NCBI GenBank assembly: GCA_021613335.1 | Contig: JAJTWR010000074.1 | Span: forward strand, 62,001-126,000 | Length of the DNA: 64,000 nt | Direction: 5' to 3' | From: Whitmania pigra | Lineage: Eukaryota; Annelida; Clitellata; Hirudinida; Haemopidae | Shown: one piece after another, positions 27,830 to 37,769 of the stretch | Numbering within the stretch: the stretch's first letter is position 1 | Layout of the letters: every line of letters begins with the position of its first letter | Translations under genes and position numbers: made by a program | The notes under the pieces: generated by a model | Told to the model about the DNA's origin: nothing | Databases searched by the model: none | What the model saw: the letters and a program-made list of their open reading frames with translations, nothing else

Positions 27830-28370
27830 TGGCTGACTGAGCGTGTGGCAAGGCGTAAAGCGGCGCGACCCGCGGCCCAAGATCTATTCCCTGCACGCCC
27901 CCGAGGTCGAATGCATCGGCAAGGCAAAGGCGGCCAAGCCCTGCGAGTTCGGCTGCAAGGTTACTGTCGCCACCGCCAATGCCCGCGCCAAAGGCGGTCA
28001 GTCCGTCGTCCACATCGATGCCCTGCACGGCAATCCTTACGACGGCCATACGCTGAAGGCCGCCGTCGAGAACGCCGAAGCCTGGAGCGGCGTCACCGCC
28101 AAACGGATTTACCTCGACAAGGGTTGGCGCGGCCATGGCCTCGAGCGTTTCACCGTCTGGCGCTGCGGCAACAAGACGCCCACCGCCGCCATCCGCCGTG
28201 AATTGCGCCGCCGCAAGCGCCATCGAACCGGTCATCGGTCACATGAAAAACGATGGGCGGCTCGGGCGGAATTTCCTCGCCAATTTCCTCGCCAATTTCC
28301 TCGCCGCAAAGGAGGGCAACCGCAGGGTTGCGCATCCGGCAGACGGGCCTCCTGATGAAATGAACTATGG
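27830..28370 (+). mobile_element. IS5-family transposase C-terminal fragment, frameshifted
   Basis: Reads PKIYSLHAPEVECIGKAKAA, then CEFGCKVTVATAN, HGNPYDGHTLKAAVENAEAW and LDKGWRGHG, the catalytic half of an IS5 DDE transposase. Near 28213 the frame slips by one, and the next frame carries AIEPVIGHMKNDGRLGRNFL, with the last catalytic Glu. A triplicated 12-bp unit follows. The N-terminal half and the element ends are missing, so this is a dead relic. Confidence 0.78.
28270..28305. repeat. 12-bp tandem repeat, three copies, in an IS5 relic
   Basis: AATTTCCTCGCC occurs three times in perfect tandem and encodes Asn-Phe-Leu-Ala three times. Related transposases carry this segment once, so it expanded here. 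Confidence 0.93.
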
Positions 28371-28388
28371 CTCATAATTCATTTTTTA

Positions 28389-28420
28389 TTGACAAGCCGA
28401 TCCTTATCGTCTTTTCTTGT
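28389..28420 (+). promoter_or_regulatory. possible sigma70-type promoter for the catabolic operon
   Basis: TTGACA at 28389-28394 lies about 80 bp before the enoyl-CoA hydratase start, with a T-rich region at the expected -10 distance but no good TATAAT match. Confidence 0.3.
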
Positions 28421-28472
28421 GTGAAAGCGCTGCACAGGGCGCCCTTTCAAAAAGCTCGGGAGGAAGAACGGC

Positions 28473-29267
28473 ATGGTCTATGAGGCTTATCGCGACCTCG
28501 TCATCGCGCGTGAAAATCGTGTGCTGACCATTACGATGAACCGCCCCGACAAGCTGAATGCCGTCGGCGAGACAATGCACACGGAACTGGCGCGGATCTT
28601 CACCGATGCGGCCTTGGATCCCGAGGCGGATATCATCGTCTTGACCGGCGCAGGGCGCGCCTTTTCAGCGGGCGGCGATATCGAGTGGATGCAGAAGATG
28701 ATCGATGAGGACGGCTCGTGGGATAAGACTGCGGCCGAAGCCAAACGCATCGTTTTTTCCATGCTGGATTGCGAGAAGCCGATCGTTGCCAAAATCAATG
28801 GCCATGCAGCTGGCCTTGGCGCGACGCTGGCTTTGTTCTGTGACGTCGTCTTTGCCAGCGAGACGGCCAAGATCGGCGACCCCCATGTGAGTGTGGGTTT
28901 CGTCGCGGGTGACGGCGGTGCAGCGATCTGGCCGCAACTTGTGGGCTATCACCGGGCCAAGGAATTTCTGATGACGGGCGAAATGCTGCCGGCGAGACGG
29001 GCCGCCGAGATTGGCTTGATCAATTCTGCCGTCGAACCCGAAAAACTCGATGCCTGCGTGGAGGCGTTCGTTACACGTCTGCAATCGGGCGCCAAGAAGG
29101 CTGTCCGCTGGAGCAAGGCTGCTGTGAATATCGGCTTGAAGCAATTGGCTCATTCGATTCTGGACGCTTCGCTTGCCTATGAGGGGCAGTCGAACAAGAC
29201 CGCCGATCACCAGGAAGCTGTGAACGCCTTTCGCGAGAAGCGCGATCCTGTGTTCCGCGGCTGTTGA
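28473..29267 (+). CDS. enoyl-CoA hydratase/isomerase family protein
   Basis: Crotonase-fold enzyme, 264 residues, acting on CoA thioesters in beta-oxidation-like pathways. The oxyanion-hole regions are FSAGGDIEWM (residues 67-76) and GHAAGLGATLALFCD (near 110); the family's FGxPExxLGxxP equivalent is diverged. GGGAGGAAGAACGGC lies before the ATG. First gene of an operon with an acyl-CoA dehydrogenase, an SDR, an acyl-CoA ligase and a branched-chain-type ABC importer. Confidence 0.9.
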   Translation: MVYEAYRDLVIARENRVLTITMNRPDKLNAVGETMHTELARIFTDAALDPEADIIVLTGAGRAFSAGGDIEWMQKMIDEDGSWDKTAAEAKRIVFSMLDCEKPIVAKINGHAAGLGATLALFCDVVFASETAKIGDPHVSVGFVAGDGGAAIWPQLVGYHRAKEFLMTGEMLPARRAAEIGLINSAVEPEKLDACVEAFVTRLQSGAKKAVRWSKAAVNIGLKQLAHSILDASLAYEGQSNKTADHQEAVNAFREKRDPVFRGC

Positions 29268-29285
29268 GAGTAAGCGAGGCAAGAC

Positions 29286-30448
29286 GTGAATTTGCGTGAA
29301 GCTGACCATGTCGGGATCGTTCGCGATACTGTCCGGCGTTTCGTCGAAGCGGAGATGCCGCGCGATCTGGCGAGAAAATGGGACAAGGAAAACCATTTTC
29401 CACGCGATGTTTTCGCCAAACTAGCCAAGCTTGGCCTGATGGGACTGACTGTCGAGGAGCGATATGGCGGGGTCGGACGCGACATTCCCACAACGATGAT
29501 GGTGATCGAGGAGCTGGCGCGGCGTTCGCTGGCTGTGGCGGTGCCTTACATCATGTGCAGCTGTTATGCCGGGATGAATCTGAACGAGTGCGCTTCGGAA
29601 GAGCAGAAGTTGGAATTGCTACCAAAAGTTGCACTTGGCCAGCTTCTGTTCTCTTATGGCTGGACCGAGCCCGATGTTGGCGCCGATCTGGCGGCAGTCA
29701 AGACCGGCATGGTACGAGATGGCGATACGCTCGTGATCAACGGCGCCAAGCGCTTCTGTTCGGGCGCTGCGATCTCGGACTACATCTACACGCTCGTGCG
29801 CACCGGCCCCGCGGATCAGCGCAACCGCACCCTCTCCATAGTGCTGATTCCACCAGACGCGCCGGGTGTCGAGATTACCGGCATCGACTGCATGGGGATG
29901 AAGGGGGCCGCCACAACCGACGTGTCCTTTACCGATGTGCGGGTGCCGTCCGATCGTCTGGTCGGCGGAGAGGCGGGGTGAATCGGGGATGGGATTTCAT
30001 CGTCGGCTCTGGTCTGGATGTCGAAAAGCTGGAGGTCGCGGCATTGGCGCTCGGGATTGGCGAGGCTGCCTTTGACGATGCTTGGGCTTATGTGCAAGAC
30101 CGTAAGCAGTTCGGCCGCGCGATTGGCTCCAACCAGTCGATCCGGCATATGCTGGCCGATATGCGAACTGCGCTTTATGGCGCGCGGCTGATGCTGATGC
30201 ACGCTGCCTGGCTGGTGCAGGAAGGCAAGCCCTGCCGGGTCGAGACATCCATGACCAAGCTGCACCTGTGCGAGGTGGGCAAGAAGGTGACGCTCGATGC
30301 GCAGACGATCTTTGGCGCTTACGGCTACGCAAAGGATTTCGACATCGAACGCTATGTGCGCGACGTCCTGCTCATGCCGATCATCGGCGGTTCAGCGGCG
30401 ATCCAGCGCAATAACATCGTCAATTGGCTGGGGCTGCCGAAAGGATAG
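29286..30448 (+). pseudogene. acyl-CoA dehydrogenase, one-base frameshift
   Basis: FAD-linked acyl-CoA dehydrogenase oxidising an acyl-CoA at the alpha-beta bond, about 387 residues when joined. GTG start at 29286. The first part has FSYGWTEPDVGADLAAVKT and VSFTDVRVPSDRLVGGEAG, then hits TGA at 29979. The second, in the next frame, continues at once with NRGWDFI, GRAIGSNQSIRHMLADM and FGAYGYAKDFDIERYVRD. One extra G in the four-G run at 29975-29978 would restore a single protein. Sits 18 bp after the hydratase gene. Confidence 0.85.
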
Positions 30449-30483
30449 CCCCAGCCAAGCGCGGACTTTGGGAGGAGGCGAGC

Positions 30484-31290
30484 ATGGCTGGACGAACGAT
30501 ATACGACTTTAACGGATCGGTTGCCATCGTTACCGGCGCTGCGAGTGGGATCGGGTTCGAAACGGCTCGCCGGTTTTTGCAGGCCGGCGCGCGCGTGGCG
30601 CTGAACGATCTGGATCCCGTCCGGTTGGACGCCGCGGCGACGCGGCTTGCCGCAGAAGCAGGCGAGGCGCTGCAAGTTCCTTGCGATGTCCGCAATGAAG
30701 CTGATGTCCGCGCCGCTGTCGCGCGGATAGCCGATAGCTGGGGCAGGATCGATGCGCTGGTCAATTGCGCGGGCATTGCAGATGAGATGAAGCCGACCTT
30801 CCAGCAGGATATCGACCGCTGGCAGTGCGTGCTCGACGTCTCGCTGCGGGGAAGCTATCTCTTCACCCGCGAAGTCGCGCGACACATGGCGCAAGCCGGA
30901 AGCGGAGCCGTGGTAACTCTCGGCTCGATTGCGGGCGTGACGGGCATGCCGGGCCGCAATGCCTATTCGGCTGCAAAGGCCGGAATCGCAGCGATGACCC
31001 AGGCTTTGGCAGCGGAATGGGGCGCTCTTGGCATCAGGGTGAATGTCATTGCGCCGGGCTATGTCAGGACGCCCATGGTGGCGGGGCTGACGCAACGCGG
31101 CGCTCTGGCGCTTGACGGCATTCTCGCCCGCACTCCGATGCGCCGCTTGGGCGAGGCGCACGAGATCGCCGATACCGCGCTGTTTCTGTGCTCTGAGGCG
31201 GCCTCCTTCATCACCGGCGCCTGCCTTCCGGTCGATGGCGGCTGGGTGGCGTTTGGCGCAAGCGCCTTGCCCGAAACGCTCTCGCCATGA
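30484..31290 (+). CDS. SDR family oxidoreductase (3-oxoacyl reductase-like)
   Basis: Classical short-chain dehydrogenase, 268 residues. The NAD(P) motif TGAASGIG is at residues 15-22, NCAG near 97, the catalytic Ser in TLGSIAG and YSAAK near 160, then APGYVRTPM. CLPVDGGW closes the fold. ATG at 30484 follows GGGAGGAGGCG. The stop overlaps the ligase start by ATGA. In this operon it most likely oxidises a 3-hydroxyacyl-CoA. Confidence 0.9.
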   Translation: MAGRTIYDFNGSVAIVTGAASGIGFETARRFLQAGARVALNDLDPVRLDAAATRLAAEAGEALQVPCDVRNEADVRAAVARIADSWGRIDALVNCAGIADEMKPTFQQDIDRWQCVLDVSLRGSYLFTREVARHMAQAGSGAVVTLGSIAGVTGMPGRNAYSAAKAGIAAMTQALAAEWGALGIRVNVIAPGYVRTPMVAGLTQRGALALDGILARTPMRRLGEAHEIADTALFLCSEAASFITGACLPVDGGWVAFGASALPETLSP

Positions 31291-32888
31291 CAGACGCCCC
31301 CTATCGGCCGCTGCCGCCGGAGATTGTCTGGCGCACGCCTTTCGACCTCTTGCACCGCAATTCCACACAGTGGCCCAACAGGCTTGCCCTTGTCGCTCCA
31401 TCGGCCAGCGGCGGCGAGATGCGGTTGTCTTATGCCGCGCTCGCATGTGCAATCGACCGCTCGGCCGATGCGCTGCGGCAGGCGGGCATCGCTCGCGGCG
31501 ATCATCTCGCCATCCTGATGGACGAACGCCGAGGCCGCTGAATATTATCTTATCGCGTTTGGAGCGATGCGGCTGGGGGCGGTGGCGGTGCCGCTGAACG
31601 CTCGGATGGCTGTGCCGGAATTGCTGGCGGCCGTGCAGGATATGGAGTGTCGCTGGCTTGCCCACAGCACAGGCTTCGACGAGACCGCGCTCTCGATTTG
31701 CGAACAGGATCCACGCTTTGCAGGGCGCGCGATCCGCGTCGGATTGGGGGGCGACTGGGAGAGGCATTTTGCCAAAGGGCGGGCGAGCCGGGGCGGTTTC
31801 CCTGCGCTGACCGACGCCGATCTGGCGGATATCTTGCTGACATCAGGCACCACGGGACGTTCCAAGGGGGTCATGCTGACCCACGGCAACGCGGTGGCGA
31901 CCGGCGCCGCGGTCGCCGGTGCGCTCGATCTGCGCGAGCATGACACTTACCAGAGTCCATTCCCGCTTTTTACCTCATCGGGCTTCCATTTCAATCTGAT
32001 GGCGGCTCTTTGGGCGGGAGCAACCATGGTGATCGAACCTGGCGTGGATCTGCCCGCCGCGCTGCTTTGTATGCAGCGGGAGCAAAGCACGGTCTATTGC
32101 GCTGTGCCATCAGTCTATATTTTCATGCTCGACCCTACGATTCCACGCAGCATGACCTCTCGTCCATGCGGATTTTCAATTATGGCGGCGCTCCAATGGC
32201 GAAGGAGGCGATCCGCCGCCTGTATGCAATGGCGCCTCAGGTGGAATTGCGCCAGACCTACGGCCTGACGGAAGCCGGGCCTTCGGGCACCTTCCTGCCT
32301 GGCAGGGATGCATGGCGCAAGCTCGGTTCGCTGGGCCGCTCGATGCCGCTTTGCGACGTGCGCATCCTGCGCCCGGATGGCCGTGAGACAGATCCAGGAG
32401 AAGCGGGAGAGATCGCGATGCGCGGCCCCACGGTGTCGCAAGGCTATTATCTGCGCCCCGATGCCACTCTTGAAACCTTTCACGATGGGTGGCTCTGGAC
32501 GGGCGATATCGCTCAGCGAGACGAGGAGGGTTATCTCTACTACCTCGATCGCAAAAAGGACGTGATCATCCGCGGCGGCTTCAACATCGCATCGATGGAA
32601 GTTGAGAATGCGGTTTTCGAGCATCCCGGCGTCAAAGAAGTTGCTGTCGTTTCGGTTCCGCATGACCAGCTGGGCGAGGATCTGGTGGCCTTCGTTGTCC
32701 CGCGGTCGAATGCACCGCCCGATCCGGCTGCCCTCATCGATTTCACCCGCGAGCGGCTGGCCGATTACAAGGTGCCGCGACACTGGCGCTTCGTCGATCG
32801 CTTGCCGCGCAACCCGACAGGAAAAGTGCTCAAGAACGCGTTGCGGGTGCGAGCGAAGCAGGGAGCCCTGGAGCAAAATTCCGAGTGA
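31287..32888 (+). pseudogene. AMP-dependent acyl-CoA synthetase, two frameshifts
   Basis: Adenylate-forming ligase that activates a carboxylic acid to its CoA thioester, about 530 residues when joined. The N-terminal part ends in GDHLAILMD; the frame then shifts near 31523 (one extra base) to NAEAAEYYLIAFGAMRLGAV. P-loop LTSGTTGRSKGVMLTH follows. A second shift near 32130 leads to HDLSSMRIFNYGGAPM, YGLTEAG, GWLWTGDI, YLDRKKDVIIRGGFN and the catalytic Lys in NPTGKVLKNAL. All core motifs are conserved. Start overlaps the SDR stop. Confidence 0.85.
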
Positions 32889-32930
32889 GCGGAGCTGCGC
32901 TCGTTTCGTGGCATCAAGGGAGGAAAGACA

Positions 32931-34181
32931 ATGGTACAGACAACAAGGCGCAATGTCATAGGGCTACTCGGCGCGGGCATGGCCGCCAATGCGCTGGGGA
33001 TGCCCTCCTACGCCTTTGCGCGATCCGCGCCCTACAAGATCGGCTTCGTCGGCGCGTTGAGCGGTCCGTCCGAGTCATTGGGCATCCCAATGCTCGAAGG
33101 AACCAAGATCGCTGTCGAACAAATCAATGCGGCGGGCGGCGTAAATCGTCGGCAGCTGGAGTTGGCGATCCGCGACAGCAAGGGAAAGCCCGATGTCGGC
33201 ACGGTTGCGGCGCGCGAGCTGGTTGGCGAGGGGTGCACGATGCTGGTCGGCGTCGTTTCTTCGGCGGTGGCGCTGGCCATGAGCGCGATCCTTCAGCAAC
33301 TCGATGCTGTTCTCATCACCTGTGCAGCGCATTCGAACCGCCTGACACATGAAAACTTCAATAAGCATTACTTCCGCATCACCGACAATCCTCCCATGCG
33401 TATGCGCGGTTTCGGTCAGATCATGGCCAAACTCCACCCTGACGTACCGGCCTGGGGCGGCCTCATCCCCGACCACGAATACGGCCGCTCAACCTGGGAA
33501 GCCTTCTCTCATGCCATTCCCCAGTTCTACGAGCGGATTGGCAAGGCGCCCAAAGTGTCCGAGCCGATACTCACCCCCTATGGCGGCAATGACTACCGCA
33601 ACAATATCGCCGCGGCGATGCGCGACAAAGGGATGGGTTTTTTTTGTTCGATGTATGGCGGCGACGCGATCACTGCCTACACCCAGGCCAAGCCCTACGG
33701 CTTCTTCGAGCGCAAGAAGCCGTTTCTCGACTCTGCAAACGAATTCATCGTCGCACGCGTCATGAAGCGTGACTTGCCCGAGATGTGGCTCGGAGGACAC
33801 TGGTATTTCGGTGGCTTCAAGGGCAACCCGATCAGCGACCTGCTCTATGAAACCTACCGCGAACGCACCGGCAATGCCTGTCCCGATGGCTGGGTGGCCG
33901 AAGGGCAGGCGGCGATCCTTGCCTATGTCGAAGCGTTGAAGAAAGCTCCGGAGGGAAGCGCCGCAGGCTTGATCCCCGCGCTGGAGGGGTTGAGTTTCGA
34001 CAGCGCGACCGGTATGCGAACGATACGGTCCGAGGATCACCAGACGATCAAGAATCTCTGTTATGTGCTGGCGCGCGGCGCGGACAATGAGGCGGGCTTT
34101 CAGGTGATCGATTCCCATGTTCTCGACGGCGCTGCGCTGATCGAACCGCCAACCCCCGGCGGCCCAATCCGGTGGAGCTGA
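32931..34181 (+). CDS. livK: branched-chain-type ABC transporter substrate-binding protein
   Basis: Family 6 (Leu/Ile/Val-type) periplasmic binding protein, 416 residues. The N-terminus TTRRNVIGLLGAGMAANALG has the twin Arg and long weak hydrophobic stretch of a Tat signal. YKIGFVGALSGPSESLG, EQINAAGGVNRRQLELAIRD and GVVSSAVALAMSAI define the family. GGGAGGAAAG precedes the ATG. With the four downstream genes it forms a complete importer, and the upstream genes suggest the ligand is a carboxylic acid rather than an amino acid. Confidence 0.88.
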   Translation: MVQTTRRNVIGLLGAGMAANALGMPSYAFARSAPYKIGFVGALSGPSESLGIPMLEGTKIAVEQINAAGGVNRRQLELAIRDSKGKPDVGTVAARELVGEGCTMLVGVVSSAVALAMSAILQQLDAVLITCAAHSNRLTHENFNKHYFRITDNPPMRMRGFGQIMAKLHPDVPAWGGLIPDHEYGRSTWEAFSHAIPQFYERIGKAPKVSEPILTPYGGNDYRNNIAAAMRDKGMGFFCSMYGGDAITAYTQAKPYGFFERKKPFLDSANEFIVARVMKRDLPEMWLGGHWYFGGFKGNPISDLLYETYRERTGNACPDGWVAEGQAAILAYVEALKKAPEGSAAGLIPALEGLSFDSATGMRTIRSEDHQTIKNLCYVLARGADNEAGFQVIDSHVLDGAALIEPPTPGGPIRWS

Positions 34182-34253
34182 TCCGACCGGCCGGGACCGA
34201 TCCCGTCTGGCCCCTTTCATCTCGTTCCATCGCCGCCGAAAAGGGGGGCGCTC

Positions 34254-35135
34254 ATGCTGGCTGACTATCTTCTGGTTGCCACGAACGGCCTGGTTTGGGG
34301 GATGGCCGTTTTCCTCGTTGCATCCGGCCTGACGCTCGTCTTCGGCATCCTTCGCGTGCTGAATTTCTCGCACGGCGGCTTTGTGATGATTGGCGCCTAT
34401 CTGACCCATGCAATGATGAACCTGCTTCCAGGACCAGTCCGAGCGATTGCTTTTCTGGCGCTAACGCTGGTTGCGGCGGTTGCCGTCGGCATGATGGGAT
34501 GGGTGGTGGACCGGATCGTCTTCAGGCGTCTGAAAGGTGTGGATGAGGCCTTTTTTCTCATCGCTACCTATGCGGCGCTCCTGCTCTGCGAAGGCTTCGT
34601 CAAGACCGTATGGGGGCCGAATTTCATGACGGTCGGCCCGCCCGCCGAACTTCGCGGCGCGCTGACGTGGAGCAGTTTTTTTCTGCCAAGCTACGCGGCC
34701 TTTGTAATGGGCGCCGGGCTTGCGGTCTTCCTTTTTCTGGAGATCTGGCTGCAACGAACGGCTTTGGGACGAATGATGAAATCCGTGGCTCTCGATCCTT
34801 GGATGGCAAGCCTGTTGGGGGTGAATGTAAAGCTTGTCTTCACCGTGGCGGTGGTGGCGGGCTTCGCACTAGCAGGCCTCGCGGGCGGGCTGCTCGCTCC
34901 CAACCAGTCTCTGTCTGCGGCCTTGGGAGGCAACTACATCGTCCAGGCTTTCGGGGTCATCATCGTCGGCGGCGTCGGCAACGTCCGAGGAGCGTTCGTC
35001 GCGGCAATTTTGCTGGGGTTGGTCGACGCTTTCGGCACGCTCTTCGCGCCCGAACATCCGGGCGTATTTTTTTTCATCGCCGTTGCCGCCATCATCCTTT
35101 TTCGCCCCCAAGGGCTTTTGGGCGGGATACGCTGA
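34254..35135 (+). CDS. livH: branched-chain-type ABC transporter permease
   Basis: LivH-type inner-membrane permease, 293 residues, with about eight helices. GLTLVFGILRVLNFSHGGFVMIG near the start and GGVGNVRGAFVAAILLGL near the end are the family blocks. AAGGGGGG lies before the ATG. Two bases separate it from livM. Confidence 0.92.
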   Translation: MLADYLLVATNGLVWGMAVFLVASGLTLVFGILRVLNFSHGGFVMIGAYLTHAMMNLLPGPVRAIAFLALTLVAAVAVGMMGWVVDRIVFRRLKGVDEAFFLIATYAALLLCEGFVKTVWGPNFMTVGPPAELRGALTWSSFFLPSYAAFVMGAGLAVFLFLEIWLQRTALGRMMKSVALDPWMASLLGVNVKLVFTVAVVAGFALAGLAGGLLAPNQSLSAALGGNYIVQAFGVIIVGGVGNVRGAFVAAILLGLVDAFGTLFAPEHPGVFFFIAVAAIILFRPQGLLGGIR

Positions 35136-35136
35136 C

Positions 35137-36141
35137 ATGGAGCGATTTTCCACCACTCCGGCGTTTGCCGCTGCGACGCCGCTGAGACTCACGCTGCTCG
35201 CGCTTGGCTTTTTCGCCTTTGCCACGCTTCCGTTCTGGGGTTCGAAGGGTTTGTTCTTTCTCGGTGGAATGGTGCTGATCCAGATCGTTTTCGCCCTTGC
35301 CTTCAATCTGATGTTCGGTCTGACCGGATTGGTCAGCTTTGGACAGGCGGCCTTCTTTGCCGTTGGCGCCTATGCCTCTGCCTGGGCGTCGCTGAACATG
35401 CCAGCCCTGCCTTTCCTGTTATCTCTATCCTTTGGCGGATGCGCTGGAGCGGCTCTGGCTTGGATCGTCGGCTGGATCGCACTGCGTCGGGTTTCGGGCA
35501 TCTATTTTGCCATCCTGACCCTGGCGCTATCGCAGCTGGTTTACCTCGTCATCGCCAAGAGCGCTTCGCTAGGCCGCGACGATGGGCTGGTTGGCATTCC
35601 GCGCCCGGCGTTCGATCTGGTTCTGTTCCGCATCGACCTGCGGCAGGGCGACGGTTACTACTGGTTCATTCTGCTCTCGAGCGCCGCCATCATCCTGTTC
35701 TTATTCTGGATTTGGCATGGTCGGCTCGGACGCACACTCTCGGCGATCCGGCAGGAACCGGAGCGCATGCGCTTTCTTGGAATCAATGTCCGGCGTTACC
35801 GGCAAGTTGCCTTTGTTTTATCTGGAACCGTGTCGGCGCTCGCGGGTGCGCTCATGGCGCCGTGGGCCAACACCATCACGCCGATGATCGGGCACTGGTC
35901 CTCTTCGGCATTGCCGATCCTGTTCTGCCTGCTCGGCGGAAGTTCGCGTTTTTGGGGACCGGCCGTCGGAGTCATCGTCTTCTCCGGGCTGGAACACGCG
36001 ACCCGCACCATGGCAGGAATAGTCGAATTGGTTGTGGGCGGAGCGTTGCTTCTGGTCGTGCTCGGTATGCCCGGCGGCATTCTGGGCGCGCTCAGCGCCC
36101 CTTCCCGCCCTGGCGGACGCGCGGCGGAGGATCGCAGATGA
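35137..36141 (+). CDS. livM: branched-chain-type ABC transporter permease
   Basis: LivM-type permease, 334 residues. LMFGLTGLVSFGQAAFFAVGAYA near 65 and RQEPERMRFLGINVRRYRQVAF near 215 are diagnostic. The ATG at 35137 begins directly after the livH stop; its stop overlaps the livG start (ATGA). Confidence 0.92.
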   Translation: MERFSTTPAFAAATPLRLTLLALGFFAFATLPFWGSKGLFFLGGMVLIQIVFALAFNLMFGLTGLVSFGQAAFFAVGAYASAWASLNMPALPFLLSLSFGGCAGAALAWIVGWIALRRVSGIYFAILTLALSQLVYLVIAKSASLGRDDGLVGIPRPAFDLVLFRIDLRQGDGYYWFILLSSAAIILFLFWIWHGRLGRTLSAIRQEPERMRFLGINVRRYRQVAFVLSGTVSALAGALMAPWANTITPMIGHWSSSALPILFCLLGGSSRFWGPAVGVIVFSGLEHATRTMAGIVELVVGGALLLVVLGMPGGILGALSAPSRPGGRAAEDRR

Positions 36142-36908
36142 CCGTGATGCTGGAGGCCAGGAACCTCAATTTCGCCTATCCGTCCGTGCGCGTGCTGGAA
36201 GATGTTGCAATCGATGTCTTCGAGGGCGAAAGCCATGTCATCATCGGACCGAATGGCGCGGGCAAAACCACACTGTTCAAGATTCTGTCGGGCGAAATGC
36301 TCCCGCAGACCGGATGGGTGAAATATCAGGGGCGGGACGTGACGGCGAAAGACGCCTTTGAGCGCGTCCATCTGGGAATCGGTCGCACCTTCCAGGTCGC
36401 GCGGCTGTTTCAGGAACAGTCCGTGTTGATGAACCTGGTTCTCGCCTTGGAGTGTCGCGACCGGATCGAAGGGGTGCGCCGACCTTGGTGGCGCATCAAC
36501 CCGGCGCCCGAGGTCATAGCCGAGGCGCGCGAGCGGATCGCCGCCTTCGCTCTGCACGATCTGGTGAACGAAACCGCCGCAAACCTGTCGCATGGCGACA
36601 AGAAGCGGCTTGAACTTATGGTCTCTCTCTGCCTTCATCCAAAGCTGATCATGCTGGACGAACCCACGGCCGGCATGGCCCCGGAAGATCGACGCAGCGT
36701 TGTCCGCCTCATCCATCGGCTCCGCAAAGAGCAGGAACTAACCCTGCTGCTCACCGAACATGACATGGAAGTCGTCTTCAGCCTTGCCACCCGGCTCACG
36801 GTGCTGAATCTTGGCCGCGTCATCGCCTCGGGAAATCCTGAAGAGGTGCGCCGCGACCGATACGTTCACGAGATCTATTTCGGCAGGAAAGGCGGCGGCC
36901 ATGCTTGA
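36138..36908 (+). CDS. livG: branched-chain-type ABC transporter ATP-binding protein
   Basis: LivG-type ATPase, 256 residues from ATG 36138. Walker A GPNGAGKTT is near residue 37, GIGRTFQVARLFQEQSVLMN is the LivG Q-loop, the ABC signature is LSHGDKKRLEL and Walker B LIMLDEPTAGM. The C-terminal LNLGRVIASGNPEEVRRD is typical. Overlaps livM and livF by a few bases. Confidence 0.92.
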   Translation: MTVMLEARNLNFAYPSVRVLEDVAIDVFEGESHVIIGPNGAGKTTLFKILSGEMLPQTGWVKYQGRDVTAKDAFERVHLGIGRTFQVARLFQEQSVLMNLVLALECRDRIEGVRRPWWRINPAPEVIAEARERIAAFALHDLVNETAANLSHGDKKRLELMVSLCLHPKLIMLDEPTAGMAPEDRRSVVRLIHRLRKEQELTLLLTEHDMEVVFSLATRLTVLNLGRVIASGNPEEVRRDRYVHEIYFGRKGGGHA

Positions 36909-37608
36909 GGTTCGCGAGCTGAACGCATTCTACGGCCAGAGCCATATCCTCCACAATGTCTCGCTTGGCCTTGCCGACGGAGCGGGAACTGCCGTCATCG
37001 GCCTCAATGGCATGGGAAAATCCACCTTGCTGAAAGCAATCATGTCGGCGGGCCCGGTAACGCGCGGCGGATCGATTGCGCTCGACGGAAAAGATCTTGC
37101 CAAGGTTACGATTCACGATCGCGCCCGGCGCGGCCTCGCTCTTGTACCGGAGGACCGCCGCATCTACCCGCACCTGACCGTCTTGGAGAATCTTGCCCTT
37201 GCCGGTTATGCAAGCATCAAGGGACGCACCCCTTATACGCCGGATGAGGTGTTACAGATCTTCCCAATGCTGCAGCCATTGGCCGGGCGCAAAGGGTTCC
37301 AGCTTTCGGGTGGCGAGCAACAGCTGGTTGCGGTGGCGCGGGCGCTGCTGTCTCGCCCGCGCTTTCTGCTGCTGGACGAACCGACCGAGGGGTTGGCGCC
37401 ATTGATCGTTGATTTGATGGAAGAGAAGATGATGAGCCTGCGTCGGCGCGAGAAGGTTGGGTTGCTGCTTGCCGAGCAGAATGTCGATTTCGCTCGCGCT
37501 TGCACGGAGTCTCTGGTCATTCTCAATGTCGGTCGCGCGGTCTTTACGGGAAGCTGGGATGAATTTGACTCCGATCCCTCGATTCGCCGGAAATTTCTTT
37601 CGCTTTGA
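36901..37608 (+). CDS. livF: branched-chain-type ABC transporter ATP-binding protein
   Basis: LivF-type ATPase, 235 residues. Walker A GLNGMGKST is near 35, LALVPEDRRIYPHLTVLENL is the LivF Q-loop, signature LSGGEQQLVAVARAL and Walker B FLLLDEPTEGLAP. Last gene of the importer set. Confidence 0.92.
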   Translation: MLEVRELNAFYGQSHILHNVSLGLADGAGTAVIGLNGMGKSTLLKAIMSAGPVTRGGSIALDGKDLAKVTIHDRARRGLALVPEDRRIYPHLTVLENLALAGYASIKGRTPYTPDEVLQIFPMLQPLAGRKGFQLSGGEQQLVAVARALLSRPRFLLLDEPTEGLAPLIVDLMEEKMMSLRRREKVGLLLAEQNVDFARACTESLVILNVGRAVFTGSWDEFDSDPSIRRKFLSL

Positions 37609-37769
37609 GAGCAAAGCTTGAAGTGCGCGGAAATTCGATCGAAACTCAAAAGAAGACGTAAACGTCACGTCGGGACCTTTTATGACGACACGAAACAGTG
37701 TCGGTTACGACAGGGAGCGATTATCGTCCCATGTTCGTTCATTGCTCTTGTCCCGGTGTGAGTTCCACG

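Noticed and set aside
27843..28355. Single intact hypothetical protein in the IS5 relic
   Set aside because: After about 28213 the frame becomes Arg-rich nonsense while another frame carries the conserved EPVIGHMKND, so it is a frameshifted transposase.
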